Source of the DNA: Bilabrum cf. latius | Lineage: Eukaryota > Bigyra: Bicosoecida > Bigyra > Bicosoecida | Reading direction: 5' to 3' | Length of the DNA stretch: 64,000 nt | NCBI GenBank assembly: GCA_965178125.1 | Contig: OZ237735.1 | Span: 1,612,001 to 1,676,000, forward strand | Shown: positions 1-10,536 of the stretch, in pieces | Layout of the letters: every line of letters begins with the position of its first letter | Numbering within the stretch: the stretch's first letter is position 1 | Notes under the pieces: model-generated | Seen by the model: the letters and a program-made list of their open reading frames with translations, nothing else | Databases searched by the model: none | Told to the model about the DNA's origin: nothing | Position numbers and translations under genes: made by a program

Positions 1-564
1 AGAACACAACGGGGGGAAGGGGGCTCCAGGTGCAAGGCACGAGGGAGACACGGGTGGCAGCGGACTGCATGGCCAGCAGCACGCAGAAGGCCAACAGGTG
101 GGTGGACAGATGGGGCGCACGGCAGGTCGGCCAGGACCGGCGCGTGCAAGCTGAAAGGATAGGGCCAAGGTGGCAATGCTGGGAGCAAAGCACACGGACC
201 CTAGGGCGGGGAACAGGAACAGGAAGCCATGTGGCGACGAGGCCAGTCGGGTGCATGGGGAAAGTGGTGTGTACATTCGTAGTGTCAGATGAATACCGCA
301 TTCAGGTGGACCGGTGAAGAACCAGTCGTTCGGGGTGAAGCCCAGTGGGTCCGCGGGACCGGGGGCAGGAATTTTTTCTGCAACTCATCTACAAGCACGA
401 TCGGCGATCGAGGCACCCGGAGCCGTCTGCCCAAAGTGACAAAGTCCCTCCAATCCATGTGCGTCCAGTTCCCTTCTCGCACATCACTGTCTCTACATGC
501 CTGCACCGCACATATTATTGGAATTAGGCTGGCCAGCTACACGTCCTGACTGGCAGAATGGCAA
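1..564. other. window edge, no supported gene
   Basis: This stretch lies 3' of the DUF155 gene on the minus strand. Short open frames exist on both strands, the longest about 95 codons. None has a recognisable domain, a splice signal pair or a credible start, and reading TAG as sense does not join them into a longer frame that I can support. It may hold 3' UTR of the DUF155 gene and part of a gene that continues outside the window. Confidence 0.5.
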
Positions 565-3500
565 TTAAACCGAGTCGGCCCCTCCCTTGTAGAACAGGAA
601 GATCTCCCAGGTCCCGAAGAAGATCTCAAGGGCGACTTCTGCCACGATGAGCCAAATGACAATCCACTCGAGTCTGCTTGAGTGCTACGCCTCCAGCTGC
701 GTGGACAGCATCTCCAGAAGCTCCCGAATGACATCTAGCCGCTGGTTCAGGAGGTCAACCCGCCGCTCGATGTCCAAATAGGACTGCATCCTCTCGAAGA
801 TTGGCTCGAACTCGTCCGACTCCCAGAGGAATTCCGGGGTATCCAACAAGTCCGACGTGTTGATGGTGTTTCTCTCCACGAAAAGGAGCCCGATCTTCTT
901 GGACACGTCCAGCTCGGACAAGCCGACGCGCCCAGTCCTCGCTAGCTCGATCGGCACGCTCTGGGTCTTGGAGATCGTCCTGTTGACACGAGTCTCTAGC
1001 ACGCTCAGCTTGACGCTCTGTGCAAAGGCATACGAAGCAGCCAGCCTCTCGATGGGGTCGTTCGTCCCCAGCACCACCTCGTCGCTGACCACGCGGCTCT
1101 TGGCGCCGTGGCTGAACTCCATGTCGTCGCATTCGATCTCAGACACGGGACCCAGCACCAGGCCCCCGCCCGTCCCACTCGCCCCGCGGCCGAAGGCAGC
1201 AGACAGGAAAGTACCGGTACCGGTTCTGCCCGTGGCTACTGATGCAGACGAATCCTGCTTCCGGAGCACATGCTCGGGGGCAAGCATGGCGGCACCCATA
1301 GCACGCCTGCGGAGTCCATCGGCTCCCGCAGAGTGGTTGACGCTCACTGCGCTGCCGGTGACTGCTTGCATCCCTCGGTGGCTCCACGACTGCCACCCGT
1401 CGCCTTGCTGATGCTGCTGCTGCTGCTGCTGATGTTGTTGTTGTTGAAATCCGTGACCAGCACTGGTGGCGGACCTGCCCCCGGGTTTGCCCATGGCCAG
1501 CCGGGAGGACCCCAGCTGGGAGCGAGATGCACCACTGCCACCTGCACCTTGCCCAGGGGTCCCTGGCCCGACGCCGGAATCGGCTCCGGATCCCGCCAGG
1601 GAATCGTTCTGAAGCAGGGAGGCCGTCGCGGACGCACCACTGCCTGCTCCTCCGTGCAAGGACCCGATCGATCGGATGGGCGACTCCTAAGTGGCGGTGG
1701 TTGAGCTCGGGCCAAGCTCCAGCCCGATCCCGCTCGAGTCGTGGTGGGCAGCAGCAGCCAAAGAGCCATGCTTTCCCTCATGTGATCGGCCGCCGTCTTG
1801 TTCCTTGGTCTCCTCGGAGACGTTGTTCCCTGAGCCGGAGGAGCGGCTGCCCGCGTTGGCCCGCTCCAGCCGGATAGCGCGAACCTCTGCCTCAGCCTCC
1901 GCCGCGGCCGCTGCGGCCTCCTCTGCGGTCTGCTCCGCAACTGCTTTGTCGTAGAGGAAATCTATCTCTGGGTATATGCTGTCCCGGTCCCCGTCATCGT
2001 CGCTACCCCCGGCCTGGTCCCCTTCGGCATCCCCCCCCAGCGACTCCGAGTCCCCTTCCCCTGCGCCCCCGCCCCCGCCGCCCAGTGCTGCCAGCCGGTC
2101 GATCAGGGCGCGCTCCTCCTCCTCCCCGGGAAAGCCCCAGAGAACAACGGCACCAAACGGGAAGAAGAACACGTCTCGCCGCTCCATCGGGGTACCGACT
2201 GACTGCGACTGTGACTGCGACTGATGCTGTGCTCCAATCCCGGCGAGAGCGGGGGGTGTTCCCGCAGAACCCCCGAGGGAAAGCGGGGGCGGCTGCCCCG
2301 CAGCCCCACCCGTCGCGACCCCCAGCTACTCCTCGTCATCTGTCTTACCACCCCCGGGGTCCATGGCGCTCGCAAAGGGCGAGAGCGGGTGCTCCGGCGG
2401 CAGCGGCATCCGCGGCCTGGGTCTCGACGGCCCTTCCGTGTACGAGTGGACCACCTCTGTGTACATGGTGTGCGTCCACAGCAAGGGCCTGCCGTCCTCC
2501 GTCTCCGCAGGGCACACGGCCAGGTCGCTGGGCCAGCGGGCGGAGAGGACGCCCAGCAGCCTGGCGGTCGGGATCCTGGCGCAGATGCAGTACGCTGCAA
2601 GCCTCCCCTTGTACACCCCTACCCGCGCCGCCCGCGCCCGCCTCGCCCTCCTCGCGAGTCGAGCCGACTCCTTGAGCCGTCTGCTCCTCGCCTCCTCGAA
2701 CACGGCGTCGCCCAGGTGGGCAAAGGAACCGCTGCCGAGGGTCGTCGTCCCAGTCCCGCTCGTCAGCCCCCGCATCATCCCCTGACCACTTGGCACGCTG
2801 CCAGCGTCACCAGTCCGAGAGGCGCGCTGCCGGGAACGGCCGGCGGCCGAGGAGCTCTGGTGCTACTACTACTCATGCTACTTCTCCTGCTACTGCTACT
2901 GCTACTGCTACTGCTACTGCTACTGCTACTGCTGCTGCTGCTGCTGAGTCACTGCAGGAAAATCCCAACCGTCGAGCCCCGATGCCGTTGCGCTTGTTCC
3001 CTGGATGCCACTTTGACCACCTTCTCCTTGCAGCCCCGGCGCCAGTCCCCAGCCGCTGGGCAGACCAGCACCAGTCGCAGTGGAGCCGCTGCCGCCTGCA
3101 ACGCTACCAGCGCCCCCCGTGCTCCCGCCTGCAGCCGACCCAAAGGCGCCGCCGGGTGCCGGAGTCCCCTCCACGTTCAAGATGGTGCCCCCTCGCGCCA
3201 CCAGCGTGCGGTGGTTGTGGGTGTGCCGCGGGGCGTGGTGCACCGGCACTCCCGCGGCCATGGGTGCCGAAGAGCCTGGCGAGCGTTCTTGCGCACGGAC
3301 AGCGGTGGCCTTCAACCCAGGAGCAGCCCCAGTTCCGGCCCCGACCCCGGCCCCGGCCCCGGTTCCAGTCGCCCCCCCCAGCGACCCGCCGCCCTCGCCG
3401 TCGGAGAAGGATCGGATCACGCCCGGCGCGACGGCTGCGTGGCCGCCCAGCTTGTTCCGGTTTCGCCTGGACGACGAAGACATGAGCACGTCTTTCGCGC

Positions 3501-4932
3501 TTAGCCCCAGGACCCTGCCGGAATGCGCGGCGCCGATGTGCTGCGGAACATGCCGCTGCCGCGACCGGCTGGCGACGTCGCCATCCGATGCGCTGTCCAT
3601 GCCAGACGTCTCTCCCTCCGTCGCACTCGTCACACCCCCGAACTCCCCGGCAGAGTCGTAGGTCAGCGGGACCTCCTGCTGCTACAGGTGGGACCGCTGC
3701 GAGCCCGCCGGAGTTCCCGTTCCTGAGGTTGCAACCGGTGCAAAGTGGTGCATGGAGGCCAGTGGCGGCGTGGCCGGGACCATTGCGAGCAGTGGTGGGG
3801 CCCCTGCTGTTCCCTGTGCCACGTATGCGTATCTCCAGCCAGGTGGGGGCACCAGCGGCATCGGCTGCATCTGCATCGGCTGCTGCATGTCGTAGCTCTG
3901 GACCTGGCCGGGGAGAGGCTGCGGAGACTGCCCGGGGCTGTCGTGCGCCACGCTGCTTTGGGTGGTAGCGGTGCCACTGATTGGCGCTCCAGTGCTCGTG
4001 GCGGCACTCGTCACACCTGATTCTGCCAAGGTTGCGGCAGGTGGCGCCGACGTTGGTGTGGGCGCAGATACAACGGGCGTTGCAGGTTGCTGTGATGCGA
4101 CATAGGCAGGGTACTGCTGTTGCTGCTGCTGAAGTAGCTGCTGCTACCAATAGAACTGCTGCTGCTGCTACTGCTATTGCTGCAGGAGCTGAAGCTGCTA
4201 CATGTGTTCTTGCTGCGCGGCTTTCCAGCCAGGTCCTGCCTGGGGACCTTTGCCCACGACGCGCCGCCTGGCTGCCGCTGCTGCAAAGGTAGCTGGATGG
4301 GATCGGCGCTGCTGCTAGTGGTACATGGCGGCAGCGGCATAGGGCGCAAACTGTCCTTGCCACGGGATCGCTGGTCCAAACGGTTGCAGCCCTGCCGGTG
4401 TATCAGCCGCAAAATGCGGGAAAATGGCAGTTGATGTTGCTACACTCGGAAATTGAACCCCATCGTGACCTGCACCGGCCGATTGACCTACACTTGGGAT
4501 ACTTGTTGGGATCCCTTCGGTATCGAGTTTCCCATCGCTGACAGAATTCGCACCGGAGCTGGCATCCCCAGGACTACTTTGAGACTGAGACCCTGGCTGA
4601 GCTGTTGAGTGCATAGCATCCAATGTGTTTCCGTGCTAGTTGGAGCTCAGGTGGTCAGGAGCACCGTCCTCTGTGGACTTCTCGACAGCCACGGAAGCAG
4701 GGGGACTATTTCCAGAATTTAGGTCTCTCGAAGGGAATTCAAGCGATGGCTCGGGAACTAGTGGACTCTCTAATACACCTTCATCATCTACTTCGTAGCC
4801 CGCTTCAGAGGCTTGCTCAGACGCGGAAGTTGAGCCGGTTCGAGACCTGGATCGAGTATGTCCGCGCCCGGTAACTCCAGGCGCGGACCTTGCTATTCTC
4901 TTCGGCCCGTCTCCATCCAATGAGGAACTCAT
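565..4932 (-). CDS. RMND1/RMD1-type DUF155 membrane protein with Gln-rich N-terminus
   Basis: This is a single uninterrupted frame of about 1,455 residues if TAG is read as Gln; it contains about 21 TAG codons and ends at TAA (565-567). The start is the ATG at 4932. The first ~700 residues are low complexity, rich in Gln, Ser, Gly and Ala, with an R/S-rich patch near the start. The C-terminal half carries DUF155 hallmarks: VGVYKGRLAAYCICARI, then DVFFFPFGAVVLWGF, then a helical segment with NRTISKTQSVPIE, and finally LEWIVIWLIVAEVALEIFF, the single C-terminal membrane span of the family. Family members (yeast RMD1/RMD8, human RMND1) are organelle membrane proteins; RMND1 supports mitochondrial translation. 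The location here is not certain, because the N-terminus does not look like a simple targeting peptide. The known domain is about 350 residues, so most of this protein is extension. The TAG just before HSSRLEW sits where relatives have polar residues. Confidence 0.85.
2890..2943 (-). repeat. polyglutamine tract of alternating CAG and TAG codons
   Basis: On the minus strand, in the frame of the DUF155 gene, six CAG codons are followed by seven TAG codons, each separated from the next by one CAG. Four more TAG codons (three consecutive) follow within 11 codons. Single-base C-to-T changes inside an expanding CAG repeat would produce this, and the tract stays a glutamine run only if TAG means Gln. 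It is the clearest local evidence for codon reassignment. Confidence 0.95.
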
Positions 4933-5167
4933 GCAGTGAACGCGTGTACGGAAGCGCTGCGCCTTCGGTCGGTAGGTTCAGCCTTTCTGTGTGTGCTTGA
5001 CGAATCGGGTTCGGTTCGGTTCCGCGGCAGCGCCGCGGCAAAACAGCACGCCACAACCCCCTCGGCAAGCCCAACTAAACCGGCAGCGTCGCAAGGTTGT
5101 GGGATCACGCACACTGAATTGGTCCTCGATTTATTTGCAGGTCAACGTCAATCTGAACAGTGGCGCT

Positions 5168-7606
5168 ATGGTGGACACAGTAGATGGCCTGCGCAAGCAG
5201 GTTGCCAGGGTCACTGAACAGGGCAAGGCAGCGATCCAGGCAAAGCAATAGCAATTGTTAGAAGCGCAGCAGATCATCCAGACCCTGCAAGCAACCGGTT
5301 CTAAACAGAGTGCTCAGTGGGTGCTGGAAAAGGCGTTTCGCACGATGGTACAGAATAAAGTCGCAACGGCAAGCCTGAAAGTGCTGCTGCAACAGGTAGC
5401 AGATGAGGCCGGCAGAGAGGCGGAGGGTAACATTGCAACTGCAAAGGAAGTAGCGAGATAGCTTGGGGAGGTCTCTCGTGGGTCTGCATCACTTGACGTG
5501 GGAGGTGTTGCAGACTGGGCGATTGGAGGCAGGGTTGCTGCGTGTCCTCGCTGCTCGTTCCGGTCACCGTCACGCTCCAAATTCTGCGGAGGCTGCGGCC
5601 AGCCTATGCCAAGTTAGGGTGGACCGGGGATGTTTGGCAGGCAGTCAGACTCCGGGAGCGCAGCGGGCGGGGCAGCTGCAGCGGGTGCCAAAGGTAGGTA
5701 GGCCGGTGCGAGCAGGGGCGCCACGACCGCCGCCGGCTCAGGCGCAACCGCAACCGGCAAGGGAACGGCCGATGCGGCGACCCAGGCCTCACAGATGTCA
5801 ATCGGTTAGCTTAAGAGGCTTGTGGCTTCATCTAGCCTGCGATCCGAGGGCGAAACCGCGCTGGAGAGGAAGGACCTCGAGAGGCTTGCGACCAGGGTGC
5901 TGAGCGAGCAGCGAGCAAGTGCTCCGGCAGCGAGCAGCGGGGCGTCGAGCAGCAGCACAAAAGCTGCAGAGACTCAATCGGCAGCGAAGGGGAAAGGGAA
6001 AGGGAAGGGCAGAGCCAAGAGCAGAGCAAAAAGCAGAGCAAAGTCAAGAGCAAAAAGCCGTGGCAAGGGCAGGCAATCGGCCGCCGCGGGCACATCCGCC
6101 GCGCCCGCTGCATCCGGCACGATGCCCCCGGCAGTGCCCCCTGTGTCTGCGCCCGCTCCCGCAGCCAAGGCTGTCAAGTCCAGCAGCCAGCGGGCGAGGC
6201 ACGCCAGCTCTGGCTCAGCGTCAGGGTCTGCGTCCGTAGGGAGCGGGGATGGGCCCGGAAACGCATTCGATGCCCTGCGTCGAGGCCTGGAGGAAGAAGA
6301 GGCCAGGCAGCGGAAGAAGGAGGCAGACGCGGCGGCGGCGGCGGCAGCGGCGGCAGCGGCAGAGGAGGACGTACGGAGCCGGCGCGCGACCGGTGCACGC
6401 CGCAGGGGAGGTGCCATTGCCGAGGCTCGCAGGCAGGTGATGGCTCGGTAGGCAGAGGAGTAGGCCAAGGTGAAAGCAGAGCAGCAGGCCAAGGCGAGAG
6501 CAGAGGCGGCCAAGCGGGAAGAGGAGCAGAAGAAGGCGAGGGAGGCTGCGGCAGCGGCGGCTGCGCTGCGGGCCAAAGCGCCTGCGCTCGCGAAGGCGAG
6601 GGCACAGGCGGGGAATCCCTTCGGGTCTGCCGCTCCTGCAGCTGCACCCGCGCCGGGCAACCCATTTGGAGGTGGGAGCAGCGCGCGAGCCACAGCACCG
6701 GCCCCAGCGCCCGCTCCCGCTCCGGCGCCGGGCAACCCCTTCCCTGCTTCCACGGCCAGGGGCACTGCCGGGAGGGCGGGAGCCGCAGCACCGGGCAACC
6801 CCTTCGGCGAGGCTGCTTCCCAGGGAACAAGGCGGGGGCATGCCAAGTCGAAGAGCGCAGGCGCAGCTGCTCCGGCAGCAGCGGAAGCGAGCGGGGGCGC
6901 ATCACCAGCGCCCGGGAATCCGTTCGGAGGATCCACTCATCCGACCTCTGCGGCAGCGAGCGGAACTAGCGGAACAGGAACCGATTCGCCGCGCAGCTCC
7001 GCCACAGCCCCTGCCGGCAAGTAGAGGACGACGACGGCCCAGGAGGACGGCTTGGACGAGCACTGGGTCAAGGCACACACGGGCGAGGGCGTGCCGTACT
7101 ATTACCACAAGGAAACGAGAGAGACTCGATGGGAGAAGCCGGATCCGAAGGTGGGCAAGCAGATGGAGGCCAGGAGGCTGAGGGCAGAGGCAGAGAAGGA
7201 GAGGAGGCGGGCGGCGCGGCTGGCAGAGCTCAAATCCAGAGAGGCCACGCAGGGCAGCATGGCGGCAGAGAAAGAGGCCGTCAGCGCAGGGGTCTCCAAG
7301 GTGATCGACACGTGGGCGGCCAATGCGGGGTGGAGGGCCAGCAAGAAGAAGGCCATCGGGGGGCGCAGGCCCGTCACCATCCTTGCCACCCTGCTCGCGA
7401 CGCTCGACAGGATACCTGGCCTGCCGGCTGACAAGGTGGCGCTGGACCCTAGGTCTGCTGCGGACGGTGCGGTGAAAAAGGGTTACCTCAAGACGGTGCG
7501 GAAGATCCATCCGGACAAGCTGGCGGCTGGTGCGAGTGCCAAAGTCAGGGCGTCGTCCGAGATGGCCTTTGCCGTACTGTCTGCCGTCTACTCCGCCATG
7601 AGTTGA
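5168..7606 (+). CDS. auxilin-like J-domain protein with zinc ribbon, NPF motifs and WW domain
   Basis: A protein of 812 residues with eight in-frame TAG codons, ending at TGA. From the N-terminus: a Gln-rich coiled-coil start; a CxxC...CxxC zinc ribbon near residues 125-150 (CPRCSFRSPSRSKFCGGCG); a Lys/Arg/Ser repeat of AKSR units; a charged Ala/Glu helix; five NPF motifs (each GNPF) between about residues 480 and 585; a WW domain near 629-662 (DEHWVKA, PYYYHKETRETRWEKP); and a C-terminal J domain with HPDKL. A terminal J domain of the auxilin type recruits Hsc70 to uncoat clathrin vesicles. NPF motifs bind EH-domain endocytic adaptors, so a role in vesicle uncoating or endocytosis is inferred. 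The usual PTEN-like region of animal auxilin is absent. The ATG at 5168 follows a T-rich stretch ending in TTTGCAG, so a 5' UTR intron is possible. Confidence 0.8.
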
Positions 7607-7624
7607 CGCTGACACCTTGATTAG

Positions 7625-7630
7625 AATAAA
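7625..7630 (+). promoter_or_regulatory. possible polyadenylation signal AATAAA
   Basis: AATAAA lies 19 bases after the TGA of the auxilin-like gene, in an A/T-richer stretch. The position fits a poly(A) signal, but other genes in the window do not consistently show this hexamer, so it may be chance. Confidence 0.35.
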
Positions 7631-7813
7631 TTTCATCGAGAATGTTGTGGCTGGCGCAAATTGCAGCTCTTTTGCAACATGCTGAGCTAGACTCGCGGAA
7701 GGATCCGGAACAGCACCCACTGGAAGGTTTTCTTGTGCGTATCGCACAGTCACGTGTCATTGGTGCAAGTGGTGGCTAGCCAGCTGTAAACTTGCATACA
7801 GCTTACCACTAAA

Positions 7814-8539
7814 ATGGCTGCCGTGGATGGATCGCTCGCCAAAGCAGCCTCAGAGAGCAAAGTGGGACCCGAAGGTGCGACTGCAACTGCTGAGCCTTCA
7901 CCGGCACGCGCAGTTTCTGAGGTGTAGAAGCTATTTGAGGAGCACGGGGAGGGTGATTATATCGGAGAGGCTGTTACTCAGTTAGAACACGCCTTGCAAT
8001 GCGCAAAGCTGGCGAAGGATGCGGGCTCCCAGGATGTAGTCGTGATTGGTGCTCTCTTGCACGACGTCGGGCACATGATCGGGCTCCGTGAAGGCGGCGA
8101 AAAGGCCAATCGAATGGGTGGGTGTGGCGTTATGCATCATGAGCGCATTGGCCGAGCTTGGCTCGAAGGCCTTGGATTCCCAATCGCTACGGTCGAGGTA
8201 GTGGAGGGACACGTCCAGGCAAAGCGATACCTGTGCTGGAAGCACCCAGACTACCATTCAAAGCTGTCCGATGCTAGCAAGACCACGCTGACGTACCAAG
8301 GCGGCGTGATGACCGACGCGGAGGCGCATGCCTTCGTGCGAAGCCCGCTCTTCGACACAATCATCAAGATGAGGTCCTGGGACGAGAAGGCCAAAATCAA
8401 AGGGCTTGACGTGCCTGGCCTCGACGAGTACTCTCCGATGATAGAGACTATAGTGGGAACGAACCTGGAGATCAAGAGGGCGACCGCAAGAGCAATCGCG
8501 GCCCAGGGCAAGAAGGACGAAGAATCCAAGGCGGAGTGA
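7814..8539 (+). CDS. PhnZ-like HD-domain mixed-valent di-iron oxygenase
   Basis: A 241-residue protein starting at ATG 7814, with one TAG (7925) and a TGA stop. It shows the PhnZ-type HD signature: YIGE (Y49, E52), TQLEHALQCA (H59), ALLHDVGH (H83, D84, H87), HHE (H108/H109), EGH (H133) and MRSWDEKAK near residue 180. Standard HD phosphohydrolases lack the YxGE...H arrangement. In PhnZ those residues gate and bind a mixed-valent di-iron centre that oxidises 2-amino-1-hydroxyethylphosphonate to glycine and phosphate. Eukaryotic relatives of this group are annotated only as HD-domain proteins, so the substrate here is unknown; a phosphonate or an inositol-like diol cleavage are possibilities. 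No phosphonate gene lies nearby. It converges with the mL41 gene. Confidence 0.8.
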
Positions 8540-8828
8540 AGTGCCACGGGTCGATCGGGGCGGGAGGATGCAGCCTCAATGCAATGCTGGTTTATGTCAA
8601 TTGCTAATGTGTTTGCAGTTGAAGGCGCTCCAGTACTGCCTTGGTGCGGCCAGCCAGAGAGGTCGCACAAACAGCCAACAGCACGAGTGCCCAGCAATGA
8701 TCAATGAGGCGCCATGGAAATCCCCCAAACAATGCCATTAATTACAAACCCCTGCAATAGAATGTACGTGTCGTGAGAGCAACCCGTAGAGATAGACAGA
8801 AGATACCTATGCATTTCAATTAGATTCA

Positions 8829-9249
8829 TCAAGCGCGACCGTCTTGCTACGACTGCCACTCTTCTACCGCCCGTCGCACAACCTTTTCCTCAGTATGCGG
8901 AGCAACTTTAGCTGACTCCTGATTGTGAGCCACGTACGGCTTCAGCTATACTCCGTCCATCGGGGGGGCAACTATCTCGAACTTTCGCTTGTCTAGCGAC
9001 ACAAACTTTGCTTTCGTGGTCATCGTGCCTGGTTTATGGGACCCGAACCCCTTGGTGAATCCTGCGAACAAGAGAAAACACGGGCGCATGCGAAACGTAT
9101 CGCATAGCCCACCCTGTAGCCTGACACAATAGCAGAAGAAGTCAGAAGGGCGTCTTACCTTTCGGAGCATGCTTCGGGCTGAACCTAAATTTTCTACTCT
9201 ATCTGTTCGAGAATTTACCTCTGGATAAACCCCTCGCAACACCGCTCAT
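8829..9249 (-). CDS. mitochondrial large-subunit ribosomal protein mL41
   Basis: A two-exon gene on the minus strand: exon 1 is 9159-9249 and exon 2 is 8829-9061, with a 97-bp GTAAGA...TTCGCAG intron splitting a Gly codon. The product is 107 residues, ending at TGA, with three TAG codons. It begins SGVARGLSRGKFSNR and ends with the family signature around VAPPMDGV-Gln-LKPYVAHN; the human protein has a Lys at the aligned site before LKPYV. mL41 is a component of the mitochondrial 54S/39S ribosomal subunit near the exit side. The N-terminus is basic, as expected for mitochondrial import. It shares a 144-bp divergent promoter region with HslV, another mitochondrial protein. Assignment rests on short motifs. 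Confidence 0.75.
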
Positions 9250-9393
9250 GCTTCAATTGTTGCTTGTTCGTGCGGTTCGCTGATCGAACCCATGAGGAAC
9301 GTTCCACATATTTGACATCCACGTCGGTGGGATAATTTGAGGCATACCAGGCCATCAACGAGAATATCAGCCCTTATTTCTTTGCCCAACACC

Positions 9394-10209
9394 ATGATCT
9401 CAACAAACTTGTTAGCCAAGACTTCACGCGGTTGCGTGAGAACAGCCAGATTGGGTGCTGCACTTAGGTCGATCCAAAGCTGGTCTGGATGGTCTCCTCC
9501 TCCAAGCGCTGGAATCGGCCACACTGGATACGGCACCGAGCCTCAGGTCTTAAGAGCCACAACCATTCTATCTGTGCGAAAAGATGGCAAAGTTGCCGTT
9601 GTGGGTGACGGCCAGGTCAGCATGGGATCCATGGTCGTGAAGCCGAATGCTAGGAAAGTCCGGAGAATTGGTGACGGGAATGTCATTGTTGGGTTTGCTG
9701 GTGGTACCGCAGATGCTCTCACGCTCATGGAGCGCCTCGAAAGCAAGCTTGAGACGTACAGCAACCAGCTGCTCCGCGCCTGCGTTGAGATGGCGAAGGA
9801 CTGGCGCACTGAAAAATACCTGCGAAAGCTGGAAGCCACCATGATTGTGTGCGACAAGCACGTTTCTTTGGAGGTGACGGGGAATGGCGACGTGCTGTCC
9901 CCTCCAGACGGCGTCATCGCAGTGGGCAGCGGAGGAGCATACGCCCGAGCAGCTGCCGCCGCTCTCATGACGACCGACCTACCCGCCATGGAAATCGCCG
10001 AACGTTCCATGAAGATCGCCGCGGACATGTGCGTGTACACGAACCACAACTTTATCCGCGAGGAGATGGATGCAGAGGAGGCGCCCGAGGGTGCGGATCA
10101 GGGCCAGGAGCAGGACAGCTGGACCTCTGCGAGAGGCGGGGGCGGGGGTGAGAGAGGAAGGGACACAGATGAAAGCGACAGCGATTCGGAGGATGAGGGC
10201 AGGAAGTGA
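9394..10209 (+). CDS. hslV: mitochondrial ATP-dependent protease subunit HslV (ClpQ)
   Basis: A 271-residue protein with no TAG codon, ending at TGA. Residues 1-55 form a basic, Ser/Arg-rich presequence. The processed catalytic Thr follows at residue 56 ([14 protein letters not shown]), then [55 protein letters not shown] and CVYTNHN, all HslV hallmarks. HslV forms a double hexamer peptidase driven by the HslU ATPase, and in several protist lineages it is mitochondrial. I chose the first ATG of the presequence because it gives a plausible targeting peptide. The C-terminal ~40 residues are an acidic, Gly-rich extension not found in bacterial HslV. No hslU is present in this window. Confidence 0.95.
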   Translation: MISTNLLAKTSRGCVRTARLGAALRSIQSWSGWSPPPSAGIGHTGYGTEPQVLRATTILSVRKDGKVAVVGDGQVSMGSMVVKPNARKVRRIGDGNVIVGFAGGTADALTLMERLESKLETYSNQLLRACVEMAKDWRTEKYLRKLEATMIVCDKHVSLEVTGNGDVLSPPDGVIAVGSGGAYARAAAAALMTTDLPAMEIAERSMKIAADMCVYTNHNFIREEMDAEEAPEGADQGQEQDSWTSARGGGGGERGRDTDESDSDSEDEGRK

Positions 10210-10536
10210 GCAGGCAGGGCGTGATCGAGGCTGGGAGCACCAGCCACGGCATGGGACAGCACACGGGTGCAGGTGAAGGGAGGGAAGGGGGCAGACGGCA
10301 GTGAAAAGTGCAAGCAAGCGTCGAACCAATTGGTATGCGCACCGCAATGGGCTCTCTACCCATTCCGCCTCCTGCAGCACCTGCCATTCCATTTGCCGCA
10401 GCGAAAGTCGTTAGTGTCTTAGATGATCGCACGGGTCACAGTCAATTCAATGCTTGTCTGTTTTGAGATGTGTATTAGCCATTCGTATCGAAAGTAACTA
10501 TTCACTGCACTGCTTTTCATTGCACTGCGCTTAAGC
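10210..10536. other. convergent intergenic region
   Basis: This lies between the TGA of hslV and the TGA of the Rieske gene. It should hold both 3' UTRs. I see no open frame, repeat or RNA structure that I can support. Confidence 0.5.

Noticed and set aside
2890-2943. TAG meaning Leu, as in some other protist codes
   Set aside because: Interleaving with CAG in Gln tracts and the CDC123 C-Q-F position favour Gln; Leu would break these patterns.
3104-4363. 419-codon minus-strand frame overlapping the DUF155 N-terminus
   Set aside because: It is another frame of the same strand, low complexity and Arg/Ala/Cys-rich; the DUF155 frame with TAG as Gln is continuous with the conserved domain.
565-4932. 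the idea that frame breaks mark pseudogenes or sequencing errors
   Set aside because: Every break is precisely TAG with no frame change, never TGA or TAA, and occurs in many unrelated genes on both strands.
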